Shown: positions 7,188 through 14,246, numbered from the stretch's first letter. The stretch: 23,052 nt of DNA from an uncultured Oscillospiraceae bacterium (GCA_900546785.1 URED01000036.1:1-23052), one strand, 5' to 3'. The notes: generated by a model not told the origin, from the letters alone. Program-made: numbers and translations.

Positions 7188-8015
7188 ATGCCCGAGGAAG
7201 TTCAAAGGATAGCAACGGAAAAGCTGCTGCCGAATCCTTATCAGCCCCGAAAGCAGTTTAAAAGCGAGGAGCTTTTGAGCCTTGCGGAATCTATAAAGGA
7301 AAACGGAATTTTACAGCCCCTGCTTGCACGCAGGATAAACAACAGCGATTATTATGAGATCATCGCGGGCGAGCGCAGGCTCAGAGCGGCGATCCTTGCA
7401 AATCTTGCAACCGTCCCCTGCCTGATCGTTGACTGCGATTATGAGGAATCCGCCGTTTATTCCGTTATTGAAAACATACAGCGCTCCGATCTCAGCTTTT
7501 TCGAAGAGGCGCAGGCGATCAACCAGATGCAGAACCATTTTGGTTTAACGCAGGAGCAGATCGCAAAACGCCTTGGTAAAAGCCAAAGCGCGCTTTCCAA
7601 TAAGCTGCGGCTGCTGAAGCTGCCTGCCGATGTGCGCTACTTTATTGAAAAAGAAGGCTTAACGGAACGGCATGCGCGAGCACTTTTAAGGCTGGAAAGC
7701 GAAAAGCAGATCTGGACAGCTCTCAATCTTATTAAAGAAAAAGGGCTTAACGTATCGCAGACGGAGGCTTATGTGGACTCTGTTGTAAATAAAGCGGTCA
7801 AGCCTCATAAAAACAATATAGTAAAGATATTTAAAGATGTCAGAATTTTTGTGAATACCGTCAACAAAGCGATCAATACAATGAAAGAAGCGGGTATCCC
7901 CGCCGAATCTAATAAAACGGAAACGGACGAGTATATTGAATTTCTTGTCCGCATTCCTAAAAATCCGCAAAAGACGGCTCCCGATAAGCCGCCTGCGGAT
8001 GCAAATACCGCTTAA
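7188..8015 (+). CDS. noc: Nucleoid occlusion protein Noc (ParB-like CTPase fold)
   Basis: This 275-residue ParB-family DNA-binding protein sits between rsmG and parA, the locus of Noc in Bacillus. It contains the ParB N-terminal CTP-binding fold (LLPNPYQPRKQF; IIAGERRLRAA; ENIQRSDLSFFEEAQAI), a helix-turn-helix region (LTQEQIAKRLGKSQSALSNK) and TERHARALLRL. Its C-terminal segment (VNTVNKAINTMKEAGIPAES, then EYIEFLVRIPK) resembles the dimerisation end of Bacillus Noc rather than Spo0J. The preferred start is ATG at 7188, 8 nt after AAGGAG (7174-7179); a GTG at 7179 would add three residues. Either start leaves no room for the N-terminal amphipathic membrane-targeting helix of Bacillus Noc. A second ParB with an unspecified role is the alternative. 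Confidence 0.85.
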   Translation: MPEEVQRIATEKLLPNPYQPRKQFKSEELLSLAESIKENGILQPLLARRINNSDYYEIIAGERRLRAAILANLATVPCLIVDCDYEESAVYSVIENIQRSDLSFFEEAQAINQMQNHFGLTQEQIAKRLGKSQSALSNKLRLLKLPADVRYFIEKEGLTERHARALLRLESEKQIWTALNLIKEKGLNVSQTEAYVDSVVNKAVKPHKNNIVKIFKDVRIFVNTVNKAINTMKEAGIPAESNKTETDEYIEFLVRIPKNPQKTAPDKPPADANTA

Positions 8016-8033
8016 AACGGGAAACCGTTTTAA
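8012..8033 (+). terminator. Hairpin over the noc stop codon
   Basis: TTAAAACGG (8012-8020) and CCGTTTTAA (8025-8033) form a perfect 9-bp stem with a GAAA tetraloop. It includes the noc TAA stop. The A-run before and T-run inside the 3' arm resemble a short intrinsic terminator, but the GC core is only 3 bp, so efficiency is doubtful. Confidence 0.45.
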
Positions 8034-8058
8034 CATATTCTCCTCTTTTCATCACGTG

Positions 8059-8088
8059 GAATGGCCTGCCGGCAACGGTGGGCCATTC
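8059..8088 (+). terminator. Long GNRA-loop hairpin downstream of noc
   Basis: GAATGGCC (8059-8066) pairs with GGCCATTC (8081-8088). Inside, TGCCG and CGGTG continue the stem with two wobble-type pairs around a GCAA tetraloop (8072-8075), about 13 pairs in all. The T-run after it is weak (TGCGTTTATATA), so it may be a terminator of noc or a structured RNA element. Confidence 0.45.
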
Positions 8089-8138
8089 TGCGTTTATATA
8101 CATATTATATTTAAGTCAGCCGATAAATATTCCTCTTG

Positions 8139-8154
8139 TGTTTCATGTGAAACA
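8139..8154 (+). promoter_or_regulatory. parS site 1
   Basis: TGTTTCATGTGAAACA matches the Bacillota parS consensus TGTTTCACGTGAAACA at 15 of 16 positions; the difference is T for C at position 8. It is the ParB nucleation site for origin segregation. Confidence 0.9.
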
Positions 8155-8416
8155 GCGGCACAAGATGTAGTTTTCCATTGAAACAATGTTATAATTATAA
8201 TAATTGTTGAAAACCATGTTTAAACTGTTTAAAATATACGCTTTTTACGCATATTGAAACAAGAGCGGATTTTATGGGAATAATTATAAATAGTATAGAT
8301 TTTCATTATATAATGAAATAAGCATTGTATGAATTGCCGTGCAGATCGCATTTTCAAAATTTTATGATATTTGGTTCCCTGCCCGGCTTGGATTAACTTT
8401 TTTAGCTTTCGATTAT

Positions 8417-8432
8417 TGTTTCATGTGAAACA
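8417..8432 (+). promoter_or_regulatory. parS site 2
   Basis: This is TGTTTCATGTGAAACA, identical to site 1 and again 15 of 16 matches to the consensus. It has the same orientation as site 1. Confidence 0.9.
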
Positions 8433-8487
8433 TCTACATCTTGTATTCAAAAATTTGTGAGCCACAATTTTAGAAAAATAATTGACT

Positions 8488-8503
8488 TGTTTCACGTGAA
8501 ACT
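8488..8503 (+). promoter_or_regulatory. parS site 3, adjacent to the parA promoter
   Basis: TGTTTCACGTGAAACT has a perfect centre and differs from the consensus only at the last base. It ends 13 bp before the -35 of the parA promoter, so ParB bound here could affect parA-parB transcription. Confidence 0.92.
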
Positions 8504-8516
8504 TTTTGCTTTGATA

Positions 8517-8545
8517 TTGATTGCACCGAGCGGTTATAGTATAAT
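8517..8545 (+). promoter_or_regulatory. Sigma-A promoter for parA
   Basis: TTGATT (8517-8522), exactly 17 bp, then TATAAT (8540-8545). Transcripts would start near 8552 and carry a short leader with a perfect 6-bp hairpin (CGCAGC 8563-8568, GCTGCG 8573-8578) that abuts the GGAAAGG ribosome binding site (8578-8584). Confidence 0.8.
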
Positions 8546-8593
8546 AGTTCTGTAAATCTCTGCGCAGCGAACGCTGCGGAAAGGCGCTGTACT

Positions 8594-9355
8594 ATGGGAA
8601 AAACGATTGCTATCTTTAATCAGAAAGGCGGAGTCGGTAAAACGACCACCTGCGTTAACCTTGCCGCCGCACTCGGAAACAAAGGCAAAAAAACGCTGCT
8701 TGTTGATGTGGATCCGCAAGGCAACAGTACAAGCGGCGTCGGCATAGACAAGACTGATATTGAATATTCAACTTATGACATTCTAATCAATAAGGTGCCG
8801 GCGCGCGGAATCATGCTTGAAACGGGTTTTAAAAACCTGTTTTTACTGCCTGCCAATATGAATCTTGCCGGCGCAGAGCTTGAACTTGCAGAGAGCGAGC
8901 AACGTTTCCATGCTTTGAAGAAAGCGATCTCCCCACTCACCGTGGATTTTGATTTTATTATCATCGATTGCCCGCCGAGCTTGGGGCTTTTGAGTCTGAA
9001 CGCGCTTACGGCTTCGGATACGCTGATCGTTCCTTTACAGTGTGAATATTACGCGCTTGAGGGGCTCAGCCAGCTTTTGAGCACCGTTCGCACGGTAAAA
9101 CAGCATTATAATGAACATCTGGAGCTTGAGGGCGTTGTTTACACGATGTATGACAGCCGCTTACGGCTGAATCAGCAGGTCATTGACGAGGTAAATAAAT
9201 ATTTTCCGAACAAGGCGTACAAAACGATGATACCGCGCAGTGTTAAGCTTGCGGAGGCGCCGAGCTTCGGCAAACCTGTTATTTACTATGAAAAATACTG
9301 TAAGGCGTCTTTTGCATACAAACGCCTTGCAGATGAGATCATAAAGGCACAATAA
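8594..9355 (+). CDS. parA: Chromosome partitioning ATPase ParA (Soj)
   Basis: This 253-residue Walker-type ATPase uses ATP-dependent DNA binding, together with ParB, to move and separate origins; in Bacillus, Soj also regulates DnaA. The deviant Walker A motif is KGGVGKTT (11-18), preceded by IAIFNQ. VDVDPQGNSTSGVG follows as the switch region, and the Walker B-like IIIDCPPSLGLLSLNAL and PLQCEYYALEGLSQL stretches are family hallmarks. There is no N-terminal helix-turn-helix extension, as expected for the chromosomal (small) ParA class. The start is ATG at 8594, 9 nt after GGAAAGG. parB follows 44 bp downstream with no terminator between them. Confidence 0.95.
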   Translation: MGKTIAIFNQKGGVGKTTTCVNLAAALGNKGKKTLLVDVDPQGNSTSGVGIDKTDIEYSTYDILINKVPARGIMLETGFKNLFLLPANMNLAGAELELAESEQRFHALKKAISPLTVDFDFIIIDCPPSLGLLSLNALTASDTLIVPLQCEYYALEGLSQLLSTVRTVKQHYNEHLELEGVVYTMYDSRLRLNQQVIDEVNKYFPNKAYKTMIPRSVKLAEAPSFGKPVIYYEKYCKASFAYKRLADEIIKAQ

Positions 9356-9399
9356 GGTATAATAATCCATTAAAATGTTTATGATAAAGGAGGGGCATT

Positions 9400-10248
9400 A
9401 TGGCAAAAAAAATGAGCGGACTCGGAAAAGGTCTTGGTGCGCTTATGCTGGAAAATGCAACAGATGAAATGCTTGCGCAGAACGAGCTTGACCTGAATGA
9501 GATCGTTCCGAACCGCGACCAGCCGCGAAAGACCTTTGATGAGGCATCCATAGAGGAGCTTGCGCAGAGTATAAAGCAGCACGGCGTGCTGCAGCCGCTG
9601 CTGGTGCGCCCGATACCGTCCGGCGGGTACCAGCTTGTTGCAGGCGAACGCAGATGGCGCGCGTGCCGCATTGCCGGCTTACCAAAGGTTCCCGTTGTTA
9701 TTAAAGAGCTGACGGATACGGAAACGATGGAGATCGCCATCATCGAAAATCTGCAGCGTGAGGATCTGAACCCGATCGAAGAAGCGGAGGGATTGCAGGC
9801 GCTGATCGATAAATGCGGTTATACGCAGGAGGAAGTCGCAACCAGCGTTGGCAAATCCCGCCCGGCTATTGCAAACAGTCTGCGCCTTTTGAGGCTGCCG
9901 CCCGAGGTGCGGGAGATGACGAAAAACGCAGAGATCTCCGCCGGCCACGCAAGAGCGCTGCTGGCGTTTGATAACGACGCTATGATGTTGGAAGCGGCTA
10001 AAAACATTGTTTCAAATAAAATGACGGTGCGCGATGTGGAACGCCTTGCCAAGATCAAGGAAACAACCGAACCGCGCCGCCGCAGGGCACGCAGAAGGGA
10101 CAGCTTTTACGATGAGGTGGAGCTTTCGCTTTCGGAGGCCACGGGCAGAAAAGTAAAGGTATACACCGGCAGAAACGGCGGCACGATAGAGCTGGAATTT
10201 TTTGACCGGAAAGATCTAAAAGAACTTGCAAATAAGTTAGGAGAATAA
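9400..10248 (+). CDS. parB: Chromosome partitioning protein ParB (Spo0J)
   Basis: This 282-residue CTP-dependent DNA clamp loads at parS and spreads, recruiting SMC. The N-terminal GLGKGLGAL (7-15) is the ParA-stimulating peptide, absent from the noc product. The CTP-binding fold shows IVPNRDQPRKTF, LVAGERRWRACR and ENLQREDLNPIEEAEG. The helix-turn-helix (YTQEEVATSVGKSRPAIANS) and GHARALLAF follow, then an Arg-rich linker (EPRRRRARRRD) and the C-terminal dimerisation domain. The start is ATG at 9400 behind a strong AAAGGAGG (9387-9394). serS begins 2 bp after the stop. Confidence 0.95.
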   Translation: MAKKMSGLGKGLGALMLENATDEMLAQNELDLNEIVPNRDQPRKTFDEASIEELAQSIKQHGVLQPLLVRPIPSGGYQLVAGERRWRACRIAGLPKVPVVIKELTDTETMEIAIIENLQREDLNPIEEAEGLQALIDKCGYTQEEVATSVGKSRPAIANSLRLLRLPPEVREMTKNAEISAGHARALLAFDNDAMMLEAAKNIVSNKMTVRDVERLAKIKETTEPRRRRARRRDSFYDEVELSLSEATGRKVKVYTGRNGGTIELEFFDRKDLKELANKLGE

Positions 10249-10250
10249 AT

Positions 10251-11537
10251 ATGCTTGATATAAGATTCGTCAGGGAAAACCCCGATACAGTTAAGGAAAA
10301 CATTAAAAAGAAATTTCAGGACGAAAAATTGCCGCTTGTAGACAAGGTAATCGCGCTTGATGAGGAAAAGCGCGCCGTTCAAAAAAGGGCGGACGAGCTT
10401 CGCGCCAACCGAAACAAGCTGTCCAAAGAGATCGGCAATCTTATGGCGCAAGGCAAAAAAGAAGAGGGAATGGCGCTGCGCGAGCAGGTAAAGGCGCAGG
10501 CTGAGGAGCTGGAGGCGCTTTCCAAAAAAGAGGGAGAGCTTGCGGAAAAAGTGACCGAGATCATGATGGTCATTCCCAATATCATTGATGAATCCGTGCC
10601 CATAGGCAGGGACGACAGCGAAAACGTGGAGATAGAAAAATACGGCGAGCCGGTCGTGCCGGATTACGAGATCCCTTACCACACGCAGATCATGGAAAGC
10701 TTCGGCGGCATAGATCTTGACGCCGCAGGCAGAGTGGCGGGCAACGGCTTCTATTATCTTATGGGCGATATTGCAAGGCTGCATTCCGCCGTGCTGTCCT
10801 ACGCGCGTGATTTTATGATAAACAAGGGCTTTACCTATTGCATTCCGCCGTATATGATCCGCTCCGCGGTTGTAAACGGTGTTATGAGCTTTGCGGAGAT
10901 GGACGCCATGATGTATAAGATTGAGGGCGAGGATCTTTACCTGATCGGCACTTCCGAGCACTCCATGATCGGCAAATTTATAGATACGATCACGCCGGAG
11001 AGCGAGATGCCGCAAACACTTACCTCCTATTCGCCCTGCTTCAGAAAGGAAAAGGGCGCGCACGGCATCGAGGAGCGCGGCGTTTACCGTATCCACCAGT
11101 TTGAAAAGCAGGAGATGATCGTCGTCTGCAAACCGGAGGATTCAAAAATGTGGTTTGACAGGCTTTGGTCCTACACCGTGGAGCTGTTCCGCACGCTGGA
11201 TATCCCGGTCCGCACGCTGGAATGCTGCTCCGGCGACCTTGCGGATCTCAAGGTAAAATCCATTGATGTTGAAGCATGGTCCCCGCGCCAGAAAAAATAT
11301 TTTGAGGTCGGCTCCTGCTCCAATCTGACGGACGCGCAGGCGCGCCGCCTTAAGATCAGAATAAAGGGCGAAAACGGCACCTATCTTGCCCATACGCTCA
11401 ACAATACCGTTGTTGCTCCTCCGAGGATGCTGATCGCGTTTCTTGAAAACAATCTGCAGGCGGACGGCAGCGTGCTGATCCCGAAAGCGCTTCAGCCCTA
11501 CATGGGCGGCACCGAAAAGCTTGTGCCGAAAAAATAA
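10251..11537 (+). CDS. serS: Serine--tRNA ligase (divergent class II)
   Basis: This 428-residue enzyme charges tRNA-Ser with serine. The N-terminal antiparallel coiled-coil arm (about 30-110, rich in Lys/Glu/Leu) starts after MLDIRFVRENPDTVKENIKK. The catalytic domain has the serine-site region YLIGTSEHSM, motif 2 as CFRKEKGAHGIEERGVYR with HQFEKQE, and motif 3 as PPRMLIAFLENNLQADGS followed by LIPKALQPYMGG. Differences from the ordinary bacterial enzyme (TSEH in place of TAEV, FRKEKGAHG in place of FRxEAGSAG, PPRML in place of VGRTL) place it in a divergent, archaeal/eukaryote-like SerRS branch; this is judged from memory of the family. It lies 2 bp after parB. Confidence 0.93.
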   Translation: MLDIRFVRENPDTVKENIKKKFQDEKLPLVDKVIALDEEKRAVQKRADELRANRNKLSKEIGNLMAQGKKEEGMALREQVKAQAEELEALSKKEGELAEKVTEIMMVIPNIIDESVPIGRDDSENVEIEKYGEPVVPDYEIPYHTQIMESFGGIDLDAAGRVAGNGFYYLMGDIARLHSAVLSYARDFMINKGFTYCIPPYMIRSAVVNGVMSFAEMDAMMYKIEGEDLYLIGTSEHSMIGKFIDTITPESEMPQTLTSYSPCFRKEKGAHGIEERGVYRIHQFEKQEMIVVCKPEDSKMWFDRLWSYTVELFRTLDIPVRTLECCSGDLADLKVKSIDVEAWSPRQKKYFEVGSCSNLTDAQARRLKIRIKGENGTYLAHTLNNTVVAPPRMLIAFLENNLQADGSVLIPKALQPYMGGTEKLVPKK

Positions 11538-11564
11538 TAAAAATAAGCATAAATCCACAAAAAA

Positions 11565-11608
11565 CGCCCTGCGCAGGAAACGTACTCCTGCTCAGGGCGC
11601 TGTTTTTT
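11565..11608. terminator. Bidirectional terminator after serS
   Basis: The 14-nt arms 11565-11578 and 11586-11599 pair with a single mismatch around AACGTAC. The + side is followed by GCTGTTTTTT, and the - strand side is followed by TTTTTT, so it can stop transcripts from both directions. It separates serS from the - strand phosphatase remnant. Confidence 0.85.
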
Positions 11609-11650
11609 GCTGCTGCGCGTGTTTTTAAAGCCGTAAAACGGCGCATGTAC

Positions 11651-11812
11651 TTATTTTGTGCGCGCGGAGGTCTTGTTTTCTTCGGTGATCTCGATCGGCT
11701 TGTTGCAGGCAAGCCAGGTCATGCGTTCAAACGCCGTCTGCCCGCCGTGGCCCGTTTCGGTGCCGCCGTGGTCCGTACTTATGATAATGAGCCAGTCCTC
11801 CTCGGCATAGGT
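11651..11812 (-). pseudogene. 3' remnant of an alkaline-phosphatase-superfamily gene
   Basis: Read on the - strand, 53 codons end at TAA (11651-11653) and give TYAEEDWLIIISTDHGG, then TETGHGGQTAFERMTWLACN. The pair DHGG and GHGG, with the hydrophobic strand before them, is the metal-binding C-terminal signature of the alkaline phosphatase / type I phosphodiesterase superfamily. The frame stays open to about 11877 but has no ATG, GTG or TTG start, the homology fades before the Thr-Tyr at about 11812, and DNA beyond is AT-rich and non-coding. I read this as the last part of a gene that lost its 5' portion. The exact substrate class cannot be told from this piece. A + strand frame over the same bases is a shadow. 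Confidence 0.7.
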
Positions 11813-12060
11813 GCTGCGGCTGCCAGTACGGCAACGGCTCTGTAAAACACCTTTTTTGTTCTCAAAATCTACCCTCTCTTAAAAAATTGGGAATAAAAAT
11901 ATAAAACATCCCTGATTTTATTATATAAAAATATAGCAGCTTTTAAATGCAAAAATCGGGAAAAAAGTAAATGTTTATCAGAAATTATGACTGCAATTTC
12001 CAATTAAGCGTTTTTCCGGCTGCACATTGTCAAAAATAAGAAAAATATTCAGAAAAAGTA
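11813..12060. other. AT-rich intergenic stretch before the ktr operon
   Basis: Apart from the phosphatase remnant, the gap between serS and ktrB (11538-12154) holds the serS terminator, a small GCCG/CGGC hairpin near 11630-11642, and this AT-rich stretch. I see no gene, tRNA or repeat in it. Confidence 0.6.
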
Positions 12061-12089
12061 TTGACAAAATATGAACTTAGCGTTATAAC
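12061..12089 (+). promoter_or_regulatory. Sigma-A promoter for ktrB-ktrA
   Basis: TTGACA (12061-12066), exactly 17 bp, then TATAAC (12084-12089). The leader of about 58 nt contains a perfect stem TGCGCCG/CGGCGCA (12102-12108 with 12113-12119) with a GCAG loop and no T-tract. Confidence 0.85.
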
Positions 12090-12154
12090 TGCATTAATAT
12101 ATGCGCCGGCAGCGGCGCACGGCATGAATTTGATCGATCCGCGGGGTAGATTAA

Positions 12155-13516
12155 GTGAGTAACGACATTCCAAAAAAGAAAAAATTTCATTTATCATCTT
12201 TTCAGATCATAATCTTGGGCTTCGCAGGCGTTATTTTGCTGGGGAGCCTTTTGCTTTGCCTGCCGATCTCAACCAGCAGCGGCGAATGGGCGTCCTATCT
12301 TGACGCGCTGTTTACCGCAACCACCTCCGTTTGCGTAACGGGGCTTGTTACGCAGGATACGGGTACATACTGGTCCCTCTTCGGGCAGATCGTGATCCTG
12401 ATCCTCATTCAGATCGGCGGCATGGGGGTTATGACGGTTGCCATCATGCTTGGTCTTATGGCGCGGCGCAGGCGCTTCAGCCTCATGCAGCGCAGCACCT
12501 TGCAGGAGGCGATCGGCGGCCCGAGCCTGGGCAGCATCATAAAGCTTACCAAGTTTATCATTACCGTTACGGCGGCAACGGAGATCGCGGGCGCTGTCTG
12601 TATGTTCCCGGTGTTTAACCGGGAATTCGGCGTGCTCAAAAGCATATGGTATTCGGTGTTCCATTCCGTTTCGGCGTTTTGCAACGCGGGTATAGACCTC
12701 ATGGGTTCAAAGGAGCAGTTTTCCTCGCTCACTTCCTATTATGACAACCCGGTTATAAACCTTGTCATCTGCTTTCTGATCTTCTTCGGCGGTATCGGTT
12801 TCATGACTTGGGACGATATGCACAGAAACGGCATACGGTTTAAAAAATACCGCCTGCAAAGCAAGATCGCGCTTGTTACAACGGCGTTTCTGGTCATCGT
12901 TCCCGCAGTGTATTTCTATATCTTTGAATTCTCGCGCGCCCCATGGGACGGGTTTACGGCGGGCGAAAAGGTGCTCGCCTCCATATTCCAGACCGTAACG
13001 CCCAGAACGGCAGGCTTCAACACCGTTGATCTGAATGCCATGACACAGGTCAGCCAGCTTGTTATGGTCATTCTTATGCTCATAGGCGGCTCGCCCGGTT
13101 CAACGGCGGGCGGTATGAAGACCACCACTGCCGCTATCGTGATCTCCTCCATGCTTTCCGTTTTTAAGCGCAAGGGCGACGCGGAAGCGTTTCGCAGAAG
13201 AGTCAGCCAGGACAGCGTGCGCAATGCCTCTGCGGTTATGGCGATGTACCTTGTGCTGTTCCTGCTCGGCAGTATGTTCATCTCGCAGATTGAGGATCTG
13301 CCGATCCTGACCTGTTTTTATGAAACGGCTTCGGCAATCGGCACCGTTGGTCTTAGCCTCGGCATCACGCCGCATCTTACGGCGGTGTCAAAGATCATAC
13401 TGATACTGCTTATGTATTTCGGCAGGGTGGGCGGACTCACGCTAATCTTTGCCGCGGTCAACAATAATTCAAAGAAATATGTGAAATTCCCGCAGGAAAA
13501 CGTAAATGTGGGCTAA
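12155..13516 (+). CDS. ktrB: TrkH/KtrB-family potassium uptake channel subunit
   Basis: This 453-residue membrane protein is the ion-conducting subunit of a Ktr/Trk K+ (or Na+-coupled K+) uptake system. The four pore-loop repeats, each with a filter glycine, are readable: TATTSVCVTGLVTQDTG (about 50-66), SVSAFCNAGIDLMG, TVTPRTAGFNTVD and ETASAIGTVGLSLG. Between them lie about ten hydrophobic segments and the GGSPGSTAGGMKTTT helix-break motif typical of TrkH/KtrB. Length is in the KtrB range (about 440-460), shorter than Gram-negative TrkH. The start is GTG at 12155 with a GGGG-type ribosome binding site near 12141-12146. ktrA follows 24 bp later. Confidence 0.93.
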   Translation: MSNDIPKKKKFHLSSFQIIILGFAGVILLGSLLLCLPISTSSGEWASYLDALFTATTSVCVTGLVTQDTGTYWSLFGQIVILILIQIGGMGVMTVAIMLGLMARRRRFSLMQRSTLQEAIGGPSLGSIIKLTKFIITVTAATEIAGAVCMFPVFNREFGVLKSIWYSVFHSVSAFCNAGIDLMGSKEQFSSLTSYYDNPVINLVICFLIFFGGIGFMTWDDMHRNGIRFKKYRLQSKIALVTTAFLVIVPAVYFYIFEFSRAPWDGFTAGEKVLASIFQTVTPRTAGFNTVDLNAMTQVSQLVMVILMLIGGSPGSTAGGMKTTTAAIVISSMLSVFKRKGDAEAFRRRVSQDSVRNASAVMAMYLVLFLLGSMFISQIEDLPILTCFYETASAIGTVGLSLGITPHLTAVSKIILILLMYFGRVGGLTLIFAAVNNNSKKYVKFPQENVNVG

Positions 13517-13540
13517 AATATACGGAAAAGGATTTTTGCT

Positions 13541-14188
13541 ATGAAAACGATTTTACTTATAGGCGCAGGCCAGTTCGGCGTACATCTTGCAAAGAAGCTC
13601 AATGAGCTGGGGCATGAGATCATGGCCGTTGATTCAAAGGAGGAAAGGGTGGATCAGATCCTGCCTTACTGCACAAGCGCGCAGATCGGGGACGCCTCCT
13701 CCTCGGAATTTCTGGAAACGCTCGGTATTGATGAATATGACGTCTGCTTTATTACGATCGGCGATAATTTCCAGGATTCTCTGGAAACCACTTCTCTCGT
13801 CAAGGAGCTCGGCGGCAAGCTGGTCGTTGCCAGGGCTTCAAACGATGTGCATGCCAAATTCCTGCTCAGAAACGGCGCGGATCAGATCTTTTACCCCGAA
13901 AAGCAGGTTGCGGACTGGGCGGCGATCAAGTGCAGCTCTGAGCATATCCTTGATTTCATGGAGCTCGGCGGCAACTTTGCGCTGTTTGAGGTCGATGTGC
14001 CGGATCAGTGGGTCGGCAGAACGATCGGCGAGCTGGATATCCGCCGCCGCCATCATATCAATATCATCGGCAAAAAGCAAAACGGAATGCTGGATATCAC
14101 CCTTTCGCCCGAAACCGTGTTCAATGAGGGAGAGACTATACTTGTTCTCGGCACCAAAAAGGATTTTTATAAGACCTTTAAGGTTTGA
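13541..14188 (+). CDS. ktrA: KtrA/TrkA-family potassium uptake regulatory subunit (RCK)
   Basis: This 215-residue cytoplasmic ring-forming subunit gates the membrane channel in response to nucleotides. The RCK_N Rossmann fold begins ILLIGAGQFGVHLAKKLNEL (GxGxxG at about 7-12) with the acidic residue VDSKEERV at the end of strand 2, followed by FITIGDNFQDSLETTSL and ANGADQIFYPEK-like signals (here RNGADQIFYPEKQVAD). The C-terminal TrkA_C/RCK_C domain covers about 135-215. Length matches KtrA (about 220), not the double-length TrkA. The ribosome binding site is AAGGAT. It shares its transcript with ktrB and ends at a bidirectional terminator. Confidence 0.93.
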   Translation: MKTILLIGAGQFGVHLAKKLNELGHEIMAVDSKEERVDQILPYCTSAQIGDASSSEFLETLGIDEYDVCFITIGDNFQDSLETTSLVKELGGKLVVARASNDVHAKFLLRNGADQIFYPEKQVADWAAIKCSSEHILDFMELGGNFALFEVDVPDQWVGRTIGELDIRRRHHINIIGKKQNGMLDITLSPETVFNEGETILVLGTKKDFYKTFKV

Positions 14189-14204
14189 TCTGTGCAGGCA
14201 ACAG

Positions 14205-14242
14205 AAAACGCCGCTTAAACTCAGTGTTTAAGCGGCGTTTTT
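14205..14242. terminator. Bidirectional terminator between ktrA and the glycan operon
   Basis: AAAACGCCGCTTAAAC (14205-14220) pairs perfectly with GTTTAAGCGGCGTTTT (14226-14241) around TCAGT. A-runs and T-runs on both sides allow it to end the ktr transcript and the convergent glycosyltransferase transcript. Confidence 0.92.
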
Positions 14243-14246
14243 CATC

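Larger units (their letters stand above)
8016..8593. other. AT-rich noc-parA intergenic region (centromere-like)
   Basis: This 578-bp gap has no supportable gene. It holds two hairpins after noc, three parS sites (8139-8154, 8417-8432, 8488-8503), an 18-bp perfect palindrome (8301-8318), two copies of ATTGAAACAA (8177-8186, 8253-8262), and the parA promoter (8517-8545). Most of 8160-8345 is very AT-rich compared with the surrounding coding DNA. No DnaA boxes of the TTATNCACA form were found, so it does not look like oriC itself. Confidence 0.8.

Noticed and set aside
7936..8181. Open frame of 81 codons across the end of noc
   Set aside because: It overlaps noc in another frame and continues through the hairpins and a parS site; no family motif is visible.
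11645..11845. Plus-strand open frame of 66 codons after serS
   Set aside because: It is antisense to the recognisable phosphatase remnant and has no motif or ribosome binding site.
12090..12154. c-di-AMP (ydaO) riboswitch before the potassium channel gene
   Set aside because: Such riboswitches often control ktr genes, but the leader here is only about 60 nt, too short for that fold, and no conserved core is visible.
12124..12162. Twelve-codon upstream frame overlapping the ktrB start
   Set aside because: ATG at 12124 has no Shine-Dalgarno sequence and nothing about the peptide suggests function.
13587..14231. Long frame of 214 codons overlapping ktrA
   Set aside because: It is in a different frame of the same strand, is rich in Ser and Arg and has no family features, while ktrA in the other frame has clear RCK motifs.
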